The position numbers and the translations under genes are program-made. Positions 1 to 6,086 of a DNA stretch of 13,215 nt are shown here, one piece after another. Every line of letters starts with the position of its first letter. Position 1 is the stretch's first letter. A model generated the notes under the pieces. It ran no database searches. It worked only from the letters and a program-made list of their open reading frames with translations, and was not told where the DNA came from. Source of the DNA: Actinomycetes bacterium (GTDB lineage Bacteria > Actinomycetota > Acidimicrobiia > Acidimicrobiales > Palsa-688); assembly GCA_021846485.1 (NCBI GenBank), contig JAJZWW010000048.1, positions 1-13,215 of the forward strand. Direction: 5' to 3'.

Positions 1-104
1 GCGGTGCACGCCCCGGCGTCGTGGGCGGCGATCGCCGCCCGCAGCCCCGACCCGCCGGCTCCGACCACCACCACGTCGTAGCGGTGGTGCTCGTGGTCGG
101 CCAT
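1..104 (-). CDS. sdhA: Succinate dehydrogenase flavoprotein subunit, N-terminal fragment
   Basis: Only the first 34 codons are inside the window; the gene runs off the left edge. It starts at ATG 104-102. Its A is the last base of the upstream gene's TGA (TGATG overlap), so the two are translationally coupled. After a short His-rich start (MADHEHHRYD), residues 11-25 form a beta strand and a glycine-rich dinucleotide-binding loop (VVVVGAGGSGLRAA). This is the FAD ADP-binding fold at the N-terminus of SdhA/FrdA flavoproteins. In mycobacterial Sdh1 the gene order is membrane anchor, flavoprotein, iron-sulfur subunit, and the order here matches. Expected role: oxidation of succinate to fumarate with covalently bound FAD on the cytoplasmic face. 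The motif alone fits other FAD enzymes; the neighbour decides the call. Confidence 0.85.
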   Translation of the reverse strand, partial: MADHEHHRYDVVVVGAGGSGLRAAIAAHDAGACT

Positions 105-925
105 CACACCCACCCCCCGTGGATCGTCCCGCTGGCGGCCAGCCGGACGTACAGGTCGGTGAGGGCGACCCAGATCAGGCTCGCCCACGCGAACTGCATG
201 TGCCTGGCGTTGAGCTTGGAGACCAGCCCCCACATCCGGAAGCGGACCGGGTGCCTGGAGAAGTGCTTGAGCCGCCCGCCGACGATGTGCCGGCACGAGT
301 GGCACCCGAGCGAGTACATCCAGAGCAGCAGGGCGTTGACCACCAGCACGAAAGTTCCGAGCCCGACGTGGCCCCACTGCCCGGCGTGGTTGCGGAAGGC
401 GACCACCGCGTCGTAGGTGAGGATCGCGTTGAACACCAGCCCGGCGTAGAAGAAGTAGCGGTGGACGTTCTGCAGGATCAGCGGGAAGCGGGTCTCGCCG
501 CTGTAGGAGCCGTGTGGCTCGGCGACCGCGCACGCCGGCGGGGATCGCCAGAACGCCCGGTAGTAGGTGCGCCGGTAGTAGTAGCAGGTCAGGCGGAACC
601 CGAGCGGGAAGACCAGGATGAGGATCGCCGGCGAGATGACCCACCAGTAGCCGAGGACGGTGAGGTGCGGGACGTTGACCCTCCCCGAGGTGTAGCTCTC
701 GGCCGACAGGTGGCAGCCGGCCACCAGGCACGGTGAGTAGAACGGCGAGATGTAGGGCCGGTAGTAGTAGTCGGCGTTCCAGAACGCGGCGACGGTGGCG
801 TACACCACGAAGGCGGTGAGCACCACCGCGGACATCGTCGGAGCCCTCCACCACCGGTCCCGGCGCAGCGTCCGCGCCTCGATGGCGGCCCGGGGTCGTG
901 TCTCCGGCACGGCGGGTTCGGTCAT
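104..925 (-). CDS. sdhC: Succinate dehydrogenase (Sdh1-type) membrane anchor subunit
   Basis: A 273-residue integral membrane protein with about five hydrophobic segments (roughly residues 32-50, 88-110, 147-170, 185-205 and 243-263). From memory this is the length of the mycobacterial Sdh1 anchor. It should anchor the flavoprotein and iron-sulfur subunits and pass electrons to menaquinone. Two cysteine/histidine clusters stand out: C66 with C71-H72, and C208-H209 with C211 and H213 (GCHSCRH). The M. smegmatis Sdh1 anchor is reported to carry a membrane-embedded Rieske-type [2Fe-2S] centre, and these residues are the obvious ligand candidates. Aromatic tracts (YYYR, CYYYRRTYYRAFW) flank the helices. 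The start is ATG 925, with AGGGG 5 nt upstream. The gene is first in its operon and overlaps sdhA by one base. Confidence 0.88.
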   Translation of the reverse strand: MTEPAVPETRPRAAIEARTLRRDRWWRAPTMSAVVLTAFVVYATVAAFWNADYYYRPYISPFYSPCLVAGCHLSAESYTSGRVNVPHLTVLGYWWVISPAILILVFPLGFRLTCYYYRRTYYRAFWRSPPACAVAEPHGSYSGETRFPLILQNVHRYFFYAGLVFNAILTYDAVVAFRNHAGQWGHVGLGTFVLVVNALLLWMYSLGCHSCRHIVGGRLKHFSRHPVRFRMWGLVSKLNARHMQFAWASLIWVALTDLYVRLAASGTIHGGWV

Positions 926-971
926 GTTCTCCCCTGCTCCAGGATCGGGCTTCCTTTCCCCGACCTCCTCG

Positions 972-1000
972 AAGCTAACGCCTGGGCCCCGCCCCGTCGA
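972..1000 (-). promoter_or_regulatory. Probable promoter of the sdh operon
   Basis: On the minus strand, TCGACG (1000-995; 4 of 6 to TTGACA) and TAGCTT (977-972, TANNNT) are separated by 17 bp. Transcription would start near 965, giving a leader of about 40 nt before ATG 925. Found by eye from consensus only. Confidence 0.45.
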
Positions 1001-1003
1001 GGA

Positions 1004-1021
1004 TCGACTGCTTCTCGACTG
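1004..1021. promoter_or_regulatory. Direct repeat in the sdh-lysR divergent control region (candidate operator)
   Basis: TCGACTG occurs at 1004-1010 and again at 1015-1021, a period of 11 bp or about one helical turn. It lies between the divergent sdh and lysR -10 boxes. LysR-type proteins usually bind within their own divergent promoter region, so this is a candidate site. It does not show a clean T-N11-A palindrome. Confidence 0.3.
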
Positions 1022-1029
1022 AAGAGGCG

Positions 1030-1035
1030 TAGCCT
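1030..1035 (+). promoter_or_regulatory. -10 box of the LysR-type regulator gene (leaderless start)
   Basis: TAGCCT fits TANNNT and ends 8 nt before the GTG start at 1044. That distance would place the transcription start on or next to the start codon. The nearby GGAG (1038-1041) is too close to the GTG to act as a normal ribosome-binding site, which favours leaderless translation. Confidence 0.45.
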
Positions 1036-1043
1036 ATGGAGCC

Positions 1044-2018
1044 GTGCAGCTCCACCAGCTCCGCTACGTGGTGACCCTCGCCGAGGAGCACCAGTTCGTG
1101 CGTGCCGCGGCGCGCCTACACGTGGCCCAGCCGTCGATCAGCGCCGCGGTACGCGCCCTCGAGGCCGAGCTCGGGGCGCCGTTGTTCGACCGCTCCCGCC
1201 AGGGTGCGGCGCTCACCGCGGCGGGCGAGGCGTTCGTCCCCTGGGCCCGCCAGGTGCTCGCCGACTGCGACGCAGGGGTGGCCGCGGTCGAGGCCCTCGG
1301 TGGCCTCCAGCGCGGGCGGGTCACCCTCGGCGCCACGCCGAGCCTCACCACCACCCTTTTGCCCGGGGTGCTGGCCGGCTTCCGCCGGGACCACCCCGGC
1401 GTGGACCTGGTGGTGCCCGAGACCGGCTCGGGCGACCTGGTCGTGAGCCTCGAGCGGGGCCTGGTCGACGTGGCCCTGATCATCCTGCCGGTCGCCGGCT
1501 CGTGGCTCGAGACCCGACCCCTCGGCGAGGAGGAGCTGGTTGTCGCGGTACCGGCCGGCCACCCGCTGGCCGGCCGGGACGTCTTGGAGCTCGCGGACCT
1601 GAGGGACGTCCCCCTGGTGATGTTCCGGTCCGGCTACGACCTGCGCGAGGTGACCCTCGCCGCCTGCCGGGGGGCCGGGTTCCAGCCGGTCTTCGCCGTC
1701 GAGGGCCTGGAGATGGACGGGGTGCTCGCCATGGCCGGCGCCGGGCTCGGGGCGGCGGTGGTCCCCGCGTCGGTGGTCTCCCCCGGCGGGCCTCTCCGAG
1801 CCGTCCCCTTCGCCGGGCGGGAGCTGGTCCGCCGGGTCGGGGTCGCCCTGCGCCGGGACCGCACGACCTCGGTGGCCGTCGCCGCGCTCGTCGAGCGGAT
1901 CGAGGAGGCAATGACCGGCTCCGGGGCCCCGGTCCCCGCCGCGTCGCCTCGGCCGGGGGTCGGGTCGGGGGAGCACGGCGGGCGCCGACCCAACATGGAG
2001 CGCACCGCCTCGGCCTGA
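1044..2018 (+). CDS. LysR-type transcriptional regulator
   Basis: A 324-residue LysR-family regulator. Residues 1-60 are the winged helix-turn-helix (MQLHQLRYVVTLAEEH, then AAARLHVAQPSISAAVRALE and LGAPLFDRS). Residues from about 90 form the periplasmic-binding-protein-like effector domain (RGRVTLGATPS...; ELVVAVPAGHPLA; GAGLGAAVVPAS). The effector cannot be read from the sequence. It diverges from the sdh operon across 118 bp, so control of sdh is a reasonable inference. The GTG start is chosen because the family's N-terminal pattern begins there. The last 30 or so residues (from about 292) do not look like the family. They are antisense to the 3' end of the convergent crotonase remnant, so the reading frame seems to have lost its original stop and run on to 2018. 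Confidence 0.88.
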   Translation: MQLHQLRYVVTLAEEHQFVRAAARLHVAQPSISAAVRALEAELGAPLFDRSRQGAALTAAGEAFVPWARQVLADCDAGVAAVEALGGLQRGRVTLGATPSLTTTLLPGVLAGFRRDHPGVDLVVPETGSGDLVVSLERGLVDVALIILPVAGSWLETRPLGEEELVVAVPAGHPLAGRDVLELADLRDVPLVMFRSGYDLREVTLAACRGAGFQPVFAVEGLEMDGVLAMAGAGLGAAVVPASVVSPGGPLRAVPFAGRELVRRVGVALRRDRTTSVAVAALVERIEEAMTGSGAPVPAASPRPGVGSGEHGGRRPNMERTASA

Positions 2019-2533
2019 GCCGGGCTGCCGACCAGCGCGGCCATCGCCTCGGACTCGGCCCGGTACTGGCCGGCCCGGTCGGAGCCGGCCGAGCGGTCGA
2101 GCAGCGCCTTGGCCGAGCGGATCGCTTCGGGGCTGGCGGCCGCGATGGCGACCTGCAGGCCCCCGCCGAGGGCGACGCCATGGACCGCGGCGATCGACGG
2201 CACCGGCAGGTCCGCCCAGCCCTGGGCCGCCTGTTGGGCCAGGTTGGTCGACCGGCCCGGCAGGCGCCGCCCCAACTCGGCGTGCACGTCGGAGTCGTCG
2301 GAAGTCCCCGACATGGCCTGGAAGGAAGCGAAGTCCAACCCCGAGCAGAAGGCTCGCCCCTCCCCGGGGAGGACCACCGCCCGCACGCCGGCGTCCCCGG
2401 CGAGACGGTCGGCCGCCCCGACCAGCGCCTCGAACATCGGCGAGTCCAAGGCGTTGAGCTTCTCCGGGCGGTTGAGCCGGACGTCGACCACCCCCTCGCG
2501 GACCGCCACGGTCACCCGTTCGCTACTGGACAC
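1964..2533 (-). pseudogene. Crotonase (enoyl-CoA hydratase/isomerase) family gene with internal deletion
   Basis: Starts at ATG 2533 and reads as a crotonase: RLNRPEKLNALD (residues 20-30), GEGRAFCSGLDF (57-68, first oxyanion-hole strand), IAAVHGVALGGGLQVAI (114-130, second oxyanion-hole loop). It then jumps directly to ASPEAIRSAKALLD (133-146) and GSPAQAEAVRSMLGRRPP, which belong to the C-terminal third of the family. About 80 residues of the core are missing, including the region equivalent to catalytic Glu164 of rat hydratase; the Glu144 position is Gln. The junction is near 2140. No stop follows the conserved end: the frame stays open to 1634, antisense inside the regulator gene. I place the remnant's end near 1964, where similarity stops. 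Probably a decayed acyl-CoA-metabolism gene; an assembly error is possible. Confidence 0.6.
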
Positions 2534-2722
2534 TCCCCGATGCTACGAGATACCCCGCAGCGCGGTCGAATCACCACCACGCGTTTGCCCCCCGCATTCA
2601 GTCCAAATGCAACCTGACCAGCGCATTCACATTGTTGCCAATGGACTGTGACCAATGTCATGGTTTATTGGGTTTACTTTCCTGAGGTGTCACCGGTAGG
2701 GTTCTGCGCCGACAGACGACAA
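2534..2722. promoter_or_regulatory. Gene-free control region upstream of the secreted 3D-domain gene
   Basis: A stretch with visibly more A/T than its surroundings between about 2590 and 2685. It holds an imperfect inverted repeat (GCATT 2594-2598 with AATGC 2606-2610), a CATTG/CAATG hairpin (2630-2634 and 2639-2643), a further CCAATG at 2652, and a repeated GCATTCA (2594 and 2623). TAGGGT at 2697-2702 is the best -10 candidate and would start the structured leader near 2709. A reading frame opens at GTG 2648 into the downstream gene, but its first 78 codons do not resemble protein or a signal peptide. Confidence 0.35.
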
Positions 2723-2873
2723 GGCACCCGGGCGACCGTCCCAGAGACCGCCGGCGCGGTGCCGTCACGCCCGCCTCCCCGCCTTTCCCTTTCCGGCGGG
2801 GACCCGCGCCGGTCGTCGGCCGCCCCGAGGCGGCTGCGCGACTTCCCACCGGCGCGCAGAGACGAAAGGGAAA
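2723..2873 (+). promoter_or_regulatory. Structured mRNA leader with loop complementary to the ribosome-binding region
   Basis: Four hairpins can be drawn in order: GGCACC/GGTGCC (2723-2728 with 2758-2763); an 8 bp stem TCCCCGCC/GGCGGGGA (2776-2783 with 2795-2802) with an 11 nt loop; GCCGCC/GGCGGC (2819-2824 with 2829-2834); TGCGCG/CGCGCA (2835-2840 with 2853-2858). The loop TTTCCCTTTC (2784-2793) is an exact 10 nt complement of GAAAGGGAAA (2864-2873), the purine-rich ribosome-binding region before GTG 2882. A loop-RBS pseudoknot would block translation. No known riboswitch class was recognised. In B. subtilis and other actinobacteria, some cell-wall hydrolase genes are controlled by c-di-AMP riboswitches, but I could not see their conserved core here. 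Confidence 0.45.
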
Positions 2874-2881
2874 CGCCCTCA

Positions 2882-4273
2882 GTGACCATCCCCAGTGGTG
2901 CCCGCACGCCCGTGCGCCGCAACTCCCTCCCCCGCGGTCCGCAGCACACCCGGACCCACCGCCCGGCTGCGCTGACCCGTCGGGTGGCCACCGCCACCGT
3001 CCCGCTGGCGGTGCTCGCCGCCGGCGCGGTGCCTGCGCCCGGCTCGGTGGGCACGGGAGCCCGAGCAGGTCACGCCGCCGCCCCTGCTGGTGACCGGGTC
3101 AGCACGCCGGGCGGCTCCCGGGCGAGCGCCGTGACCCTCCTGTCCGCCACCCGGCGTGTCGACCCGGCTCCCCCCGCGGTGGAAGCGTACGGTGGGGCCT
3201 CCGGGCTCCCCGCGGGCCGGCTCCGCGGCGACGTGGTGGGAGCGGCGACCAGCGCGGGCGGCCGCGGCTACTGGGTGGTCGACGCCCGAGGAGCGGTCTC
3301 CGCCCATGGCGCCGCCGGCCACTACGGGTCGCTGCCGGCCAGCCGACACGCGGGACGCATAGTCGGTATCGCCGCCGCCGCCGGCGGCCGCGGCTACTGG
3401 CTGGTGTCCGCCAGCGGGGGCGTGTACCCCTTCGGCGACGCCCGGTTCCACGGGTCGCTCGCCGGCGAGCACCGCCATTCCCCCGTCGTCGGCATCGCCG
3501 CCGCCCACGGCGGGGCCGGCTACTGGCTGGCGACGGCCACCGGGGGGGTGTACGGCTTCGGGGACGCCGCCTTCGAGGGCTCGCCCAACTCCGAGGGCCT
3601 CCGTCACCACGCGCCGATCGTCGGGATCGCCGCTGCCCGGGGCCAGGGCTACTGGCTCGCGGCGGTCAACGGCTCGGTCTACGAGTACGGCAACGCCCCC
3701 TTCCGCGGGTCGCTCCCGATGCGCCACCAGCACGCCGAGGTGACCGCCATCGCCGCCACGCCGAGCGGTCGGGGCTACTGGCTGGCGGGCCGCGACGGCT
3801 CGGTGTACCCCTTCGGCGATGCCCGCTTCGCCGGGTCGGCCGCCCCTGAGGCGCACTCGGCGGAGGTGACCGCGATCGCGGCCACCGGACCGGGTGGCTA
3901 CCTCGAGGTGAGCGCCGCCGCGCACCGCGCCGCCACCCGCAGAGCGGGGCGCGCCGCCACCCACTCCGCAGCGGCGCGCCGCTCCCACCCCCAGCCGGCG
4001 GCGAGCGTCTCGCTCGGGGACTTCCTCGTGACCTGCTACGACCTGCAGGGCATCACCGCGTCGGGCGTGCCGGTCAGCACCGCGACGGTCGCCGTCGACC
4101 CATCGGTGGTGCCGATGGGCGCGAAGATCGACATCAGTGGGGTCGGCGTGCGTGTCGCCCAGGACACCGGCGGGGCGATCATCGGCCGCCACCTGGACAT
4201 CTGGGAGCCGTCGTACCAGACCTGCGTCAACTGGGGTGCGCGCACCGAGCAGGTCACGCTCCTCCGGCGCTGA
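2882..4273 (+). CDS. Secreted repeat protein with C-terminal 3D (Asp-Asp-Asp) domain
   Basis: A 463-residue exported protein from GTG 2882. The start is chosen because a basic N-terminus (RTPVRRN...TRTHRPA, LTRR) and a hydrophobic stretch (residues 35-52) make a long signal peptide. The purine-rich GAAAGGGAAA sits about 8 nt upstream. Residues about 117-340 contain five 42-43 residue repeats plus a partial sixth, with the pattern VGIAAA..G.GYWL...GGVYPFGDA.F.GS, like beta-propeller-type repeats of actinobacterial surface proteins. Residues 374-463 form a 3D domain with its three acidic positions intact (D406 in VAVDPS, D428 in QDTGG, D439 in HLDIW). It is a double-psi barrel found in MltA-like and YocH-like wall-active enzymes. 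Two cysteines (TCYD, TCVNW) could form a disulfide. Likely role: binding or cleaving peptidoglycan outside the cell. The substrate is not known. Confidence 0.8.
   Translation: MTIPSGARTPVRRNSLPRGPQHTRTHRPAALTRRVATATVPLAVLAAGAVPAPGSVGTGARAGHAAAPAGDRVSTPGGSRASAVTLLSATRRVDPAPPAVEAYGGASGLPAGRLRGDVVGAATSAGGRGYWVVDARGAVSAHGAAGHYGSLPASRHAGRIVGIAAAAGGRGYWLVSASGGVYPFGDARFHGSLAGEHRHSPVVGIAAAHGGAGYWLATATGGVYGFGDAAFEGSPNSEGLRHHAPIVGIAAARGQGYWLAAVNGSVYEYGNAPFRGSLPMRHQHAEVTAIAATPSGRGYWLAGRDGSVYPFGDARFAGSAAPEAHSAEVTAIAATGPGGYLEVSAAAHRAATRRAGRAATHSAAARRSHPQPAASVSLGDFLVTCYDLQGITASGVPVSTATVAVDPSVVPMGAKIDISGVGVRVAQDTGGAIIGRHLDIWEPSYQTCVNWGARTEQVTLLRR
3230..3910 (+). repeat. Five and a half in-frame tandem repeats (about 126 bp unit)
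   Basis: The TACTGG codon pair (Tyr-Trp) recurs at 3269, 3395, 3521, 3650 and 3776, spaced 126, 126, 129 and 126 bp. A degenerate sixth unit (GGY) is at about 3899. Each unit encodes VxGIAA..GxGYWL....GxVYxFGDAxFxGS. The first unit is the most divergent (GAVSAHGAAGHYGS) and the last lacks the FGDA half. Confidence 0.8.
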
Positions 4274-4296
4274 ATAGCTGTCGCCGGCGCCGGCCG

Positions 4297-4302
4297 TAGG
4301 CT
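4297..4302 (+). promoter_or_regulatory. -10 box of the ferrochelatase gene (leaderless start)
   Basis: TAGGCT (TANNNT) ends 9 nt before GTG 4312, and no Shine-Dalgarno sequence lies between. It follows a GC palindrome (CCGGCGCCGG, 4284-4293) just after the stop codon of the preceding gene. This suggests independent transcription of hemH. Confidence 0.4.
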
Positions 4303-4311
4303 CGGGCCTCG

Positions 4312-5340
4312 GTGACCCCCCCCGACGCGCTGCTGGTGCTGTCCTTCGGCGGTCCCGAGAGACCCGGCGAGGTGATGGAGTTCCTGGGCAACGTGCTGCG
4401 GGGCCGCGACGTGCCCCGGGAGCGGATGCTGGCCGTCGCCGAGCACTACCACCACTTCGGGGGCGTGAGCCCGATCAACGGTCACAACCGTGAGCTCGTC
4501 GCCGCGGTGCGCGCCGATCTCGCCGCGCACGGCATCGACCTGCCGGTCTACTGGGGCAACCGCAACTGGCACCCGCTGCTCGTCGACACCCTCCAGGTGA
4601 TGCGCGACGACGGGGTGCGCCGCGCCGCGGTGCTCGTCACCTCGGCGTTCGGGTCCTGGAGCGGCTGCCGGCAGTACTGCGACGACCTCGCCCGGGCGGC
4701 GGCCGCGGTCCCCGGCGCCCCAGCGCTCGACAAGCTGCGCCTGTACTACGACCACCCCGGCCTGGTCGAGGCGTTCGCCGACGGGCTGGCCCGCACCCTC
4801 GCCGGGGCTGGTGAGCGGCCCCGGGTGTGGTTCGCCGCCCACAGCATCCCCGAGTCGATGGCCGCGTCCGCCCCCTACCAACGCCAGCTGCGGGTCGCCG
4901 CGGCGCTGGTGGCCGAGCGCGCCGGCGTGGGGACCTGGCAGATGTGCTACCAGAGCCGCTCCGGCCCCCCGGGCCAGGCATGGCTCGGGCCGGACGTGTG
5001 CGAGCTGCTCCGGGCCGTGCCCGGGGGGGACACAGTGGTGGTCTGCCCGCTCGGGTTCGTCTCGGACCACATGGAGGTCGTCTACGACCTCGACACCGAG
5101 GCCGCCGGCGTGGCCGCCGGGCGCGGCGTCACCCTGCTGCGGTCCGCGACGCCGGGCAGCCACCCGGCGTTCGTCGCCATGGTGCGAGAGCTGCTCGGCG
5201 AGCGCCTCGACCCGGGCGCGCCACGCCGGTCGCTCGGGCCGGACGGTCCCTGGCCCGACGCCTGCCCCGAGGGCTGCTGTGCCCCACCCCGCCGACCGGC
5301 CGCGGGCGTCGTCGGGCGGAATGCGTCCCGCGGAGCCTAG
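4312..5340 (+). CDS. hemH: Ferrochelatase (coproporphyrin III ferrochelatase type)
   Basis: A 342-residue ferrochelatase that inserts Fe2+ into the porphyrin ring. In actinobacteria the substrate is coproporphyrin III and the enzyme is also called CpfC. Visible family motifs: ALLVLSFGGPE (6-16), HHFGGVSPINGHNR (47-60), SAFGSWSGCRQY (111-122), the catalytic histidine H177 in AAHSIPESM, and the metal-site glutamate E255 in GFVSDHMEVVYDLD. C119, C318, C322 and C323 (SGCRQY and DACPEGCC) match the four-cysteine pattern of actinobacterial enzymes with a [2Fe-2S] cluster. The GTG start gives the normal N-terminus. No other haem gene lies in the window. The stop codon TAG (5338-5340) also forms the first three bases of a TANNNT box. 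Confidence 0.95.
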   Translation: MTPPDALLVLSFGGPERPGEVMEFLGNVLRGRDVPRERMLAVAEHYHHFGGVSPINGHNRELVAAVRADLAAHGIDLPVYWGNRNWHPLLVDTLQVMRDDGVRRAAVLVTSAFGSWSGCRQYCDDLARAAAAVPGAPALDKLRLYYDHPGLVEAFADGLARTLAGAGERPRVWFAAHSIPESMAASAPYQRQLRVAAALVAERAGVGTWQMCYQSRSGPPGQAWLGPDVCELLRAVPGGDTVVVCPLGFVSDHMEVVYDLDTEAAGVAAGRGVTLLRSATPGSHPAFVAMVRELLGERLDPGAPRRSLGPDGPWPDACPEGCCAPPRRPAAGVVGRNASRGA

Positions 5341-5343
5341 ACT
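5338..5343 (+). promoter_or_regulatory. -10-like box overlapping the hemH stop codon
   Basis: TAGACT includes the hemH TAG stop. It would start a transcript near 5350, about 38 nt before the first in-frame GTG of the short reading frame at 5388. No good -35 was found. Confidence 0.3.
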
Positions 5344-5356
5344 TCTCGGCCTTCGG
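5343..5356 (+). repeat. 14 bp direct repeat, left copy
   Basis: TTCTCGGCCTTCGG is found here and exactly again at 6046-6059, bracketing the short frame and the lipoprotein remnant. A repeat of this size could occur by chance in a GC-rich window, so insertion or an attachment site is only a possibility. Confidence 0.4.
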
Positions 5357-5387
5357 TACCTACGAGCAGCCAGTCGGCGGTGGCCAG

Positions 5388-5546
5388 GTGAACGCCGTCC
5401 CGGTCAAGCTGTACCAGTATGCCCAGCGCGGTGGGTGCACTGCGTATCCGTGCAGCTACCCGGCGGACTGGGCCGGAGGTCAGAACCTCGACATGGATGG
5501 GAGCGGCACGATCGGCACGGAGGCCCAGATGCTGGTGATCCCATGA
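5388..5546 (+). CDS. Short hypothetical reading frame (52 residues), possibly a gene remnant
   Basis: I do not recognise this protein. From GTG 5388 it encodes VNAVPVKLYQYAQRGG, then CTAYPCSYPADW, then GGQNLDMDGSGTIGTEAQ and MLVIP. The composition (two Cys, Tyr-rich, an acidic DMDGSGT loop resembling a Ca-binding turn) and codon use look like real coding sequence. The frame also continues upstream sensibly (FGTYEQPVGGGQ) to about 5346 but has no start there, so it may be the C-terminal end of a lost larger gene. Its TGA overlaps ATG 5543 of the next gene by ATGA, the usual sign of an operon pair. No convincing Shine-Dalgarno is present. Confidence 0.35.
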   Translation: MNAVPVKLYQYAQRGGCTAYPCSYPADWAGGQNLDMDGSGTIGTEAQMLVIP

Positions 5547-6045
5547 CGTCGTTTGCGGGACTGAGGTCGTCACTGTGCTCGCGGCTGGCGTTGCCGCACT
5601 GGTCGCTTCTCTCGCGGGGTGCTCGTCGGTGTCGGCCTCGAAGACCAGCGCCTCGAAGCGGCCGGCGCCTCCGTCCAGCGCGACGCTCACCGCCTGCCGC
5701 ACCTCCCAGCTCGCGATCCGCTTCTCCCAACTGAACGGCGCGTTGGGCACTGGCTACTACTACTACTTCTTCTTCGTCGCCACCGACACGAGTCGGCAGC
5801 GCTGCTCGCTCGGGGAGTACTTCCACTTTGCCGTGTACGGCACCAACGACCGGCTGCTGAGCAACCTCGACCAGCCGCAGTCGACCACCCTGGGAGGCTC
5901 ACCCGTGCCCCGAGGTACTTCAGTCCCGCTCCGCCCGGGCGGGCAGGCGAGCACGGTGGTCAGCTTCGGCGAGACCCGAAGTCGCAGGCCAGAGCCTTGT
6001 ACGGACTCCCACGGACCCCGTTCGGCCCGGTCCCGAAGCACACAG

Positions 6046-6059
6046 TTCTCGGCCTTCGG
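6046..6059 (+). repeat. 14 bp direct repeat, right copy
   Basis: Exact second copy of TTCTCGGCCTTCGG. This copy is extended by CCG, so CGGCC-TTC-GGCCG (6050-6062) can form a 5 bp hairpin about 25 bp past the convergent icd stop. Confidence 0.4.
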
Positions 6060-6062
6060 CCG
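6050..6062. terminator. Weak hairpin between convergent genes
   Basis: CGGCC/GGCCG stem with a 3 nt loop, located between the lipoprotein remnant and icd. No T-tract on either strand. It is the only terminator-like structure seen between the two converging genes. Confidence 0.2.
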
Positions 6063-6086
6063 TCCAAGTAGTTGCCACTCGGGTCC

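Larger units (their letters stand above)
5543..6071 (+). pseudogene. Frameshifted lipoprotein resembling DUF4232 proteins
   Basis: The central part reads as a secreted lipoprotein: hydrophobic VLAAGVAALVASLAGCSS with a lipobox (LAGC) at 5575-5628. A Ser/Ala/Lys linker follows, then a domain with ACRTSQLAIRFSQLNGALG, FFVATDTSRQRCSLGEYFHF and PLRPGGQAS, which resembles DUF4232 (paired cysteines, CSL and late PGG motifs). The natural start is probably ATG 5543 (MTSFAGLRSS), with an ATGA overlap to the preceding frame. That start is in a different frame from the lipobox, so one base seems lost or gained near 5572. Read from GTG 5575 the signal lacks its basic N-region. After about 5970 the frame loses family character and would run antisense into icd (to 6291); another frame stops at 6071. 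TAC x4 then TTC x3 (5757-5777) encodes YYYYFFF and is slippage-prone. Function unknown. Confidence 0.5.

Noticed and set aside
2690..2880. c-di-AMP (ydaO) riboswitch before the 3D-domain gene
   Set aside because: Genomic context fits, but I could not find the conserved core sequences of that class; kept as an unclassified structured leader.
2648..2881. N-terminal extension of the 3D-domain protein from GTG 2648
   Set aside because: The 78 added residues are not conserved-looking and overlap the structured leader; the signal peptide makes sense only from about 2882.
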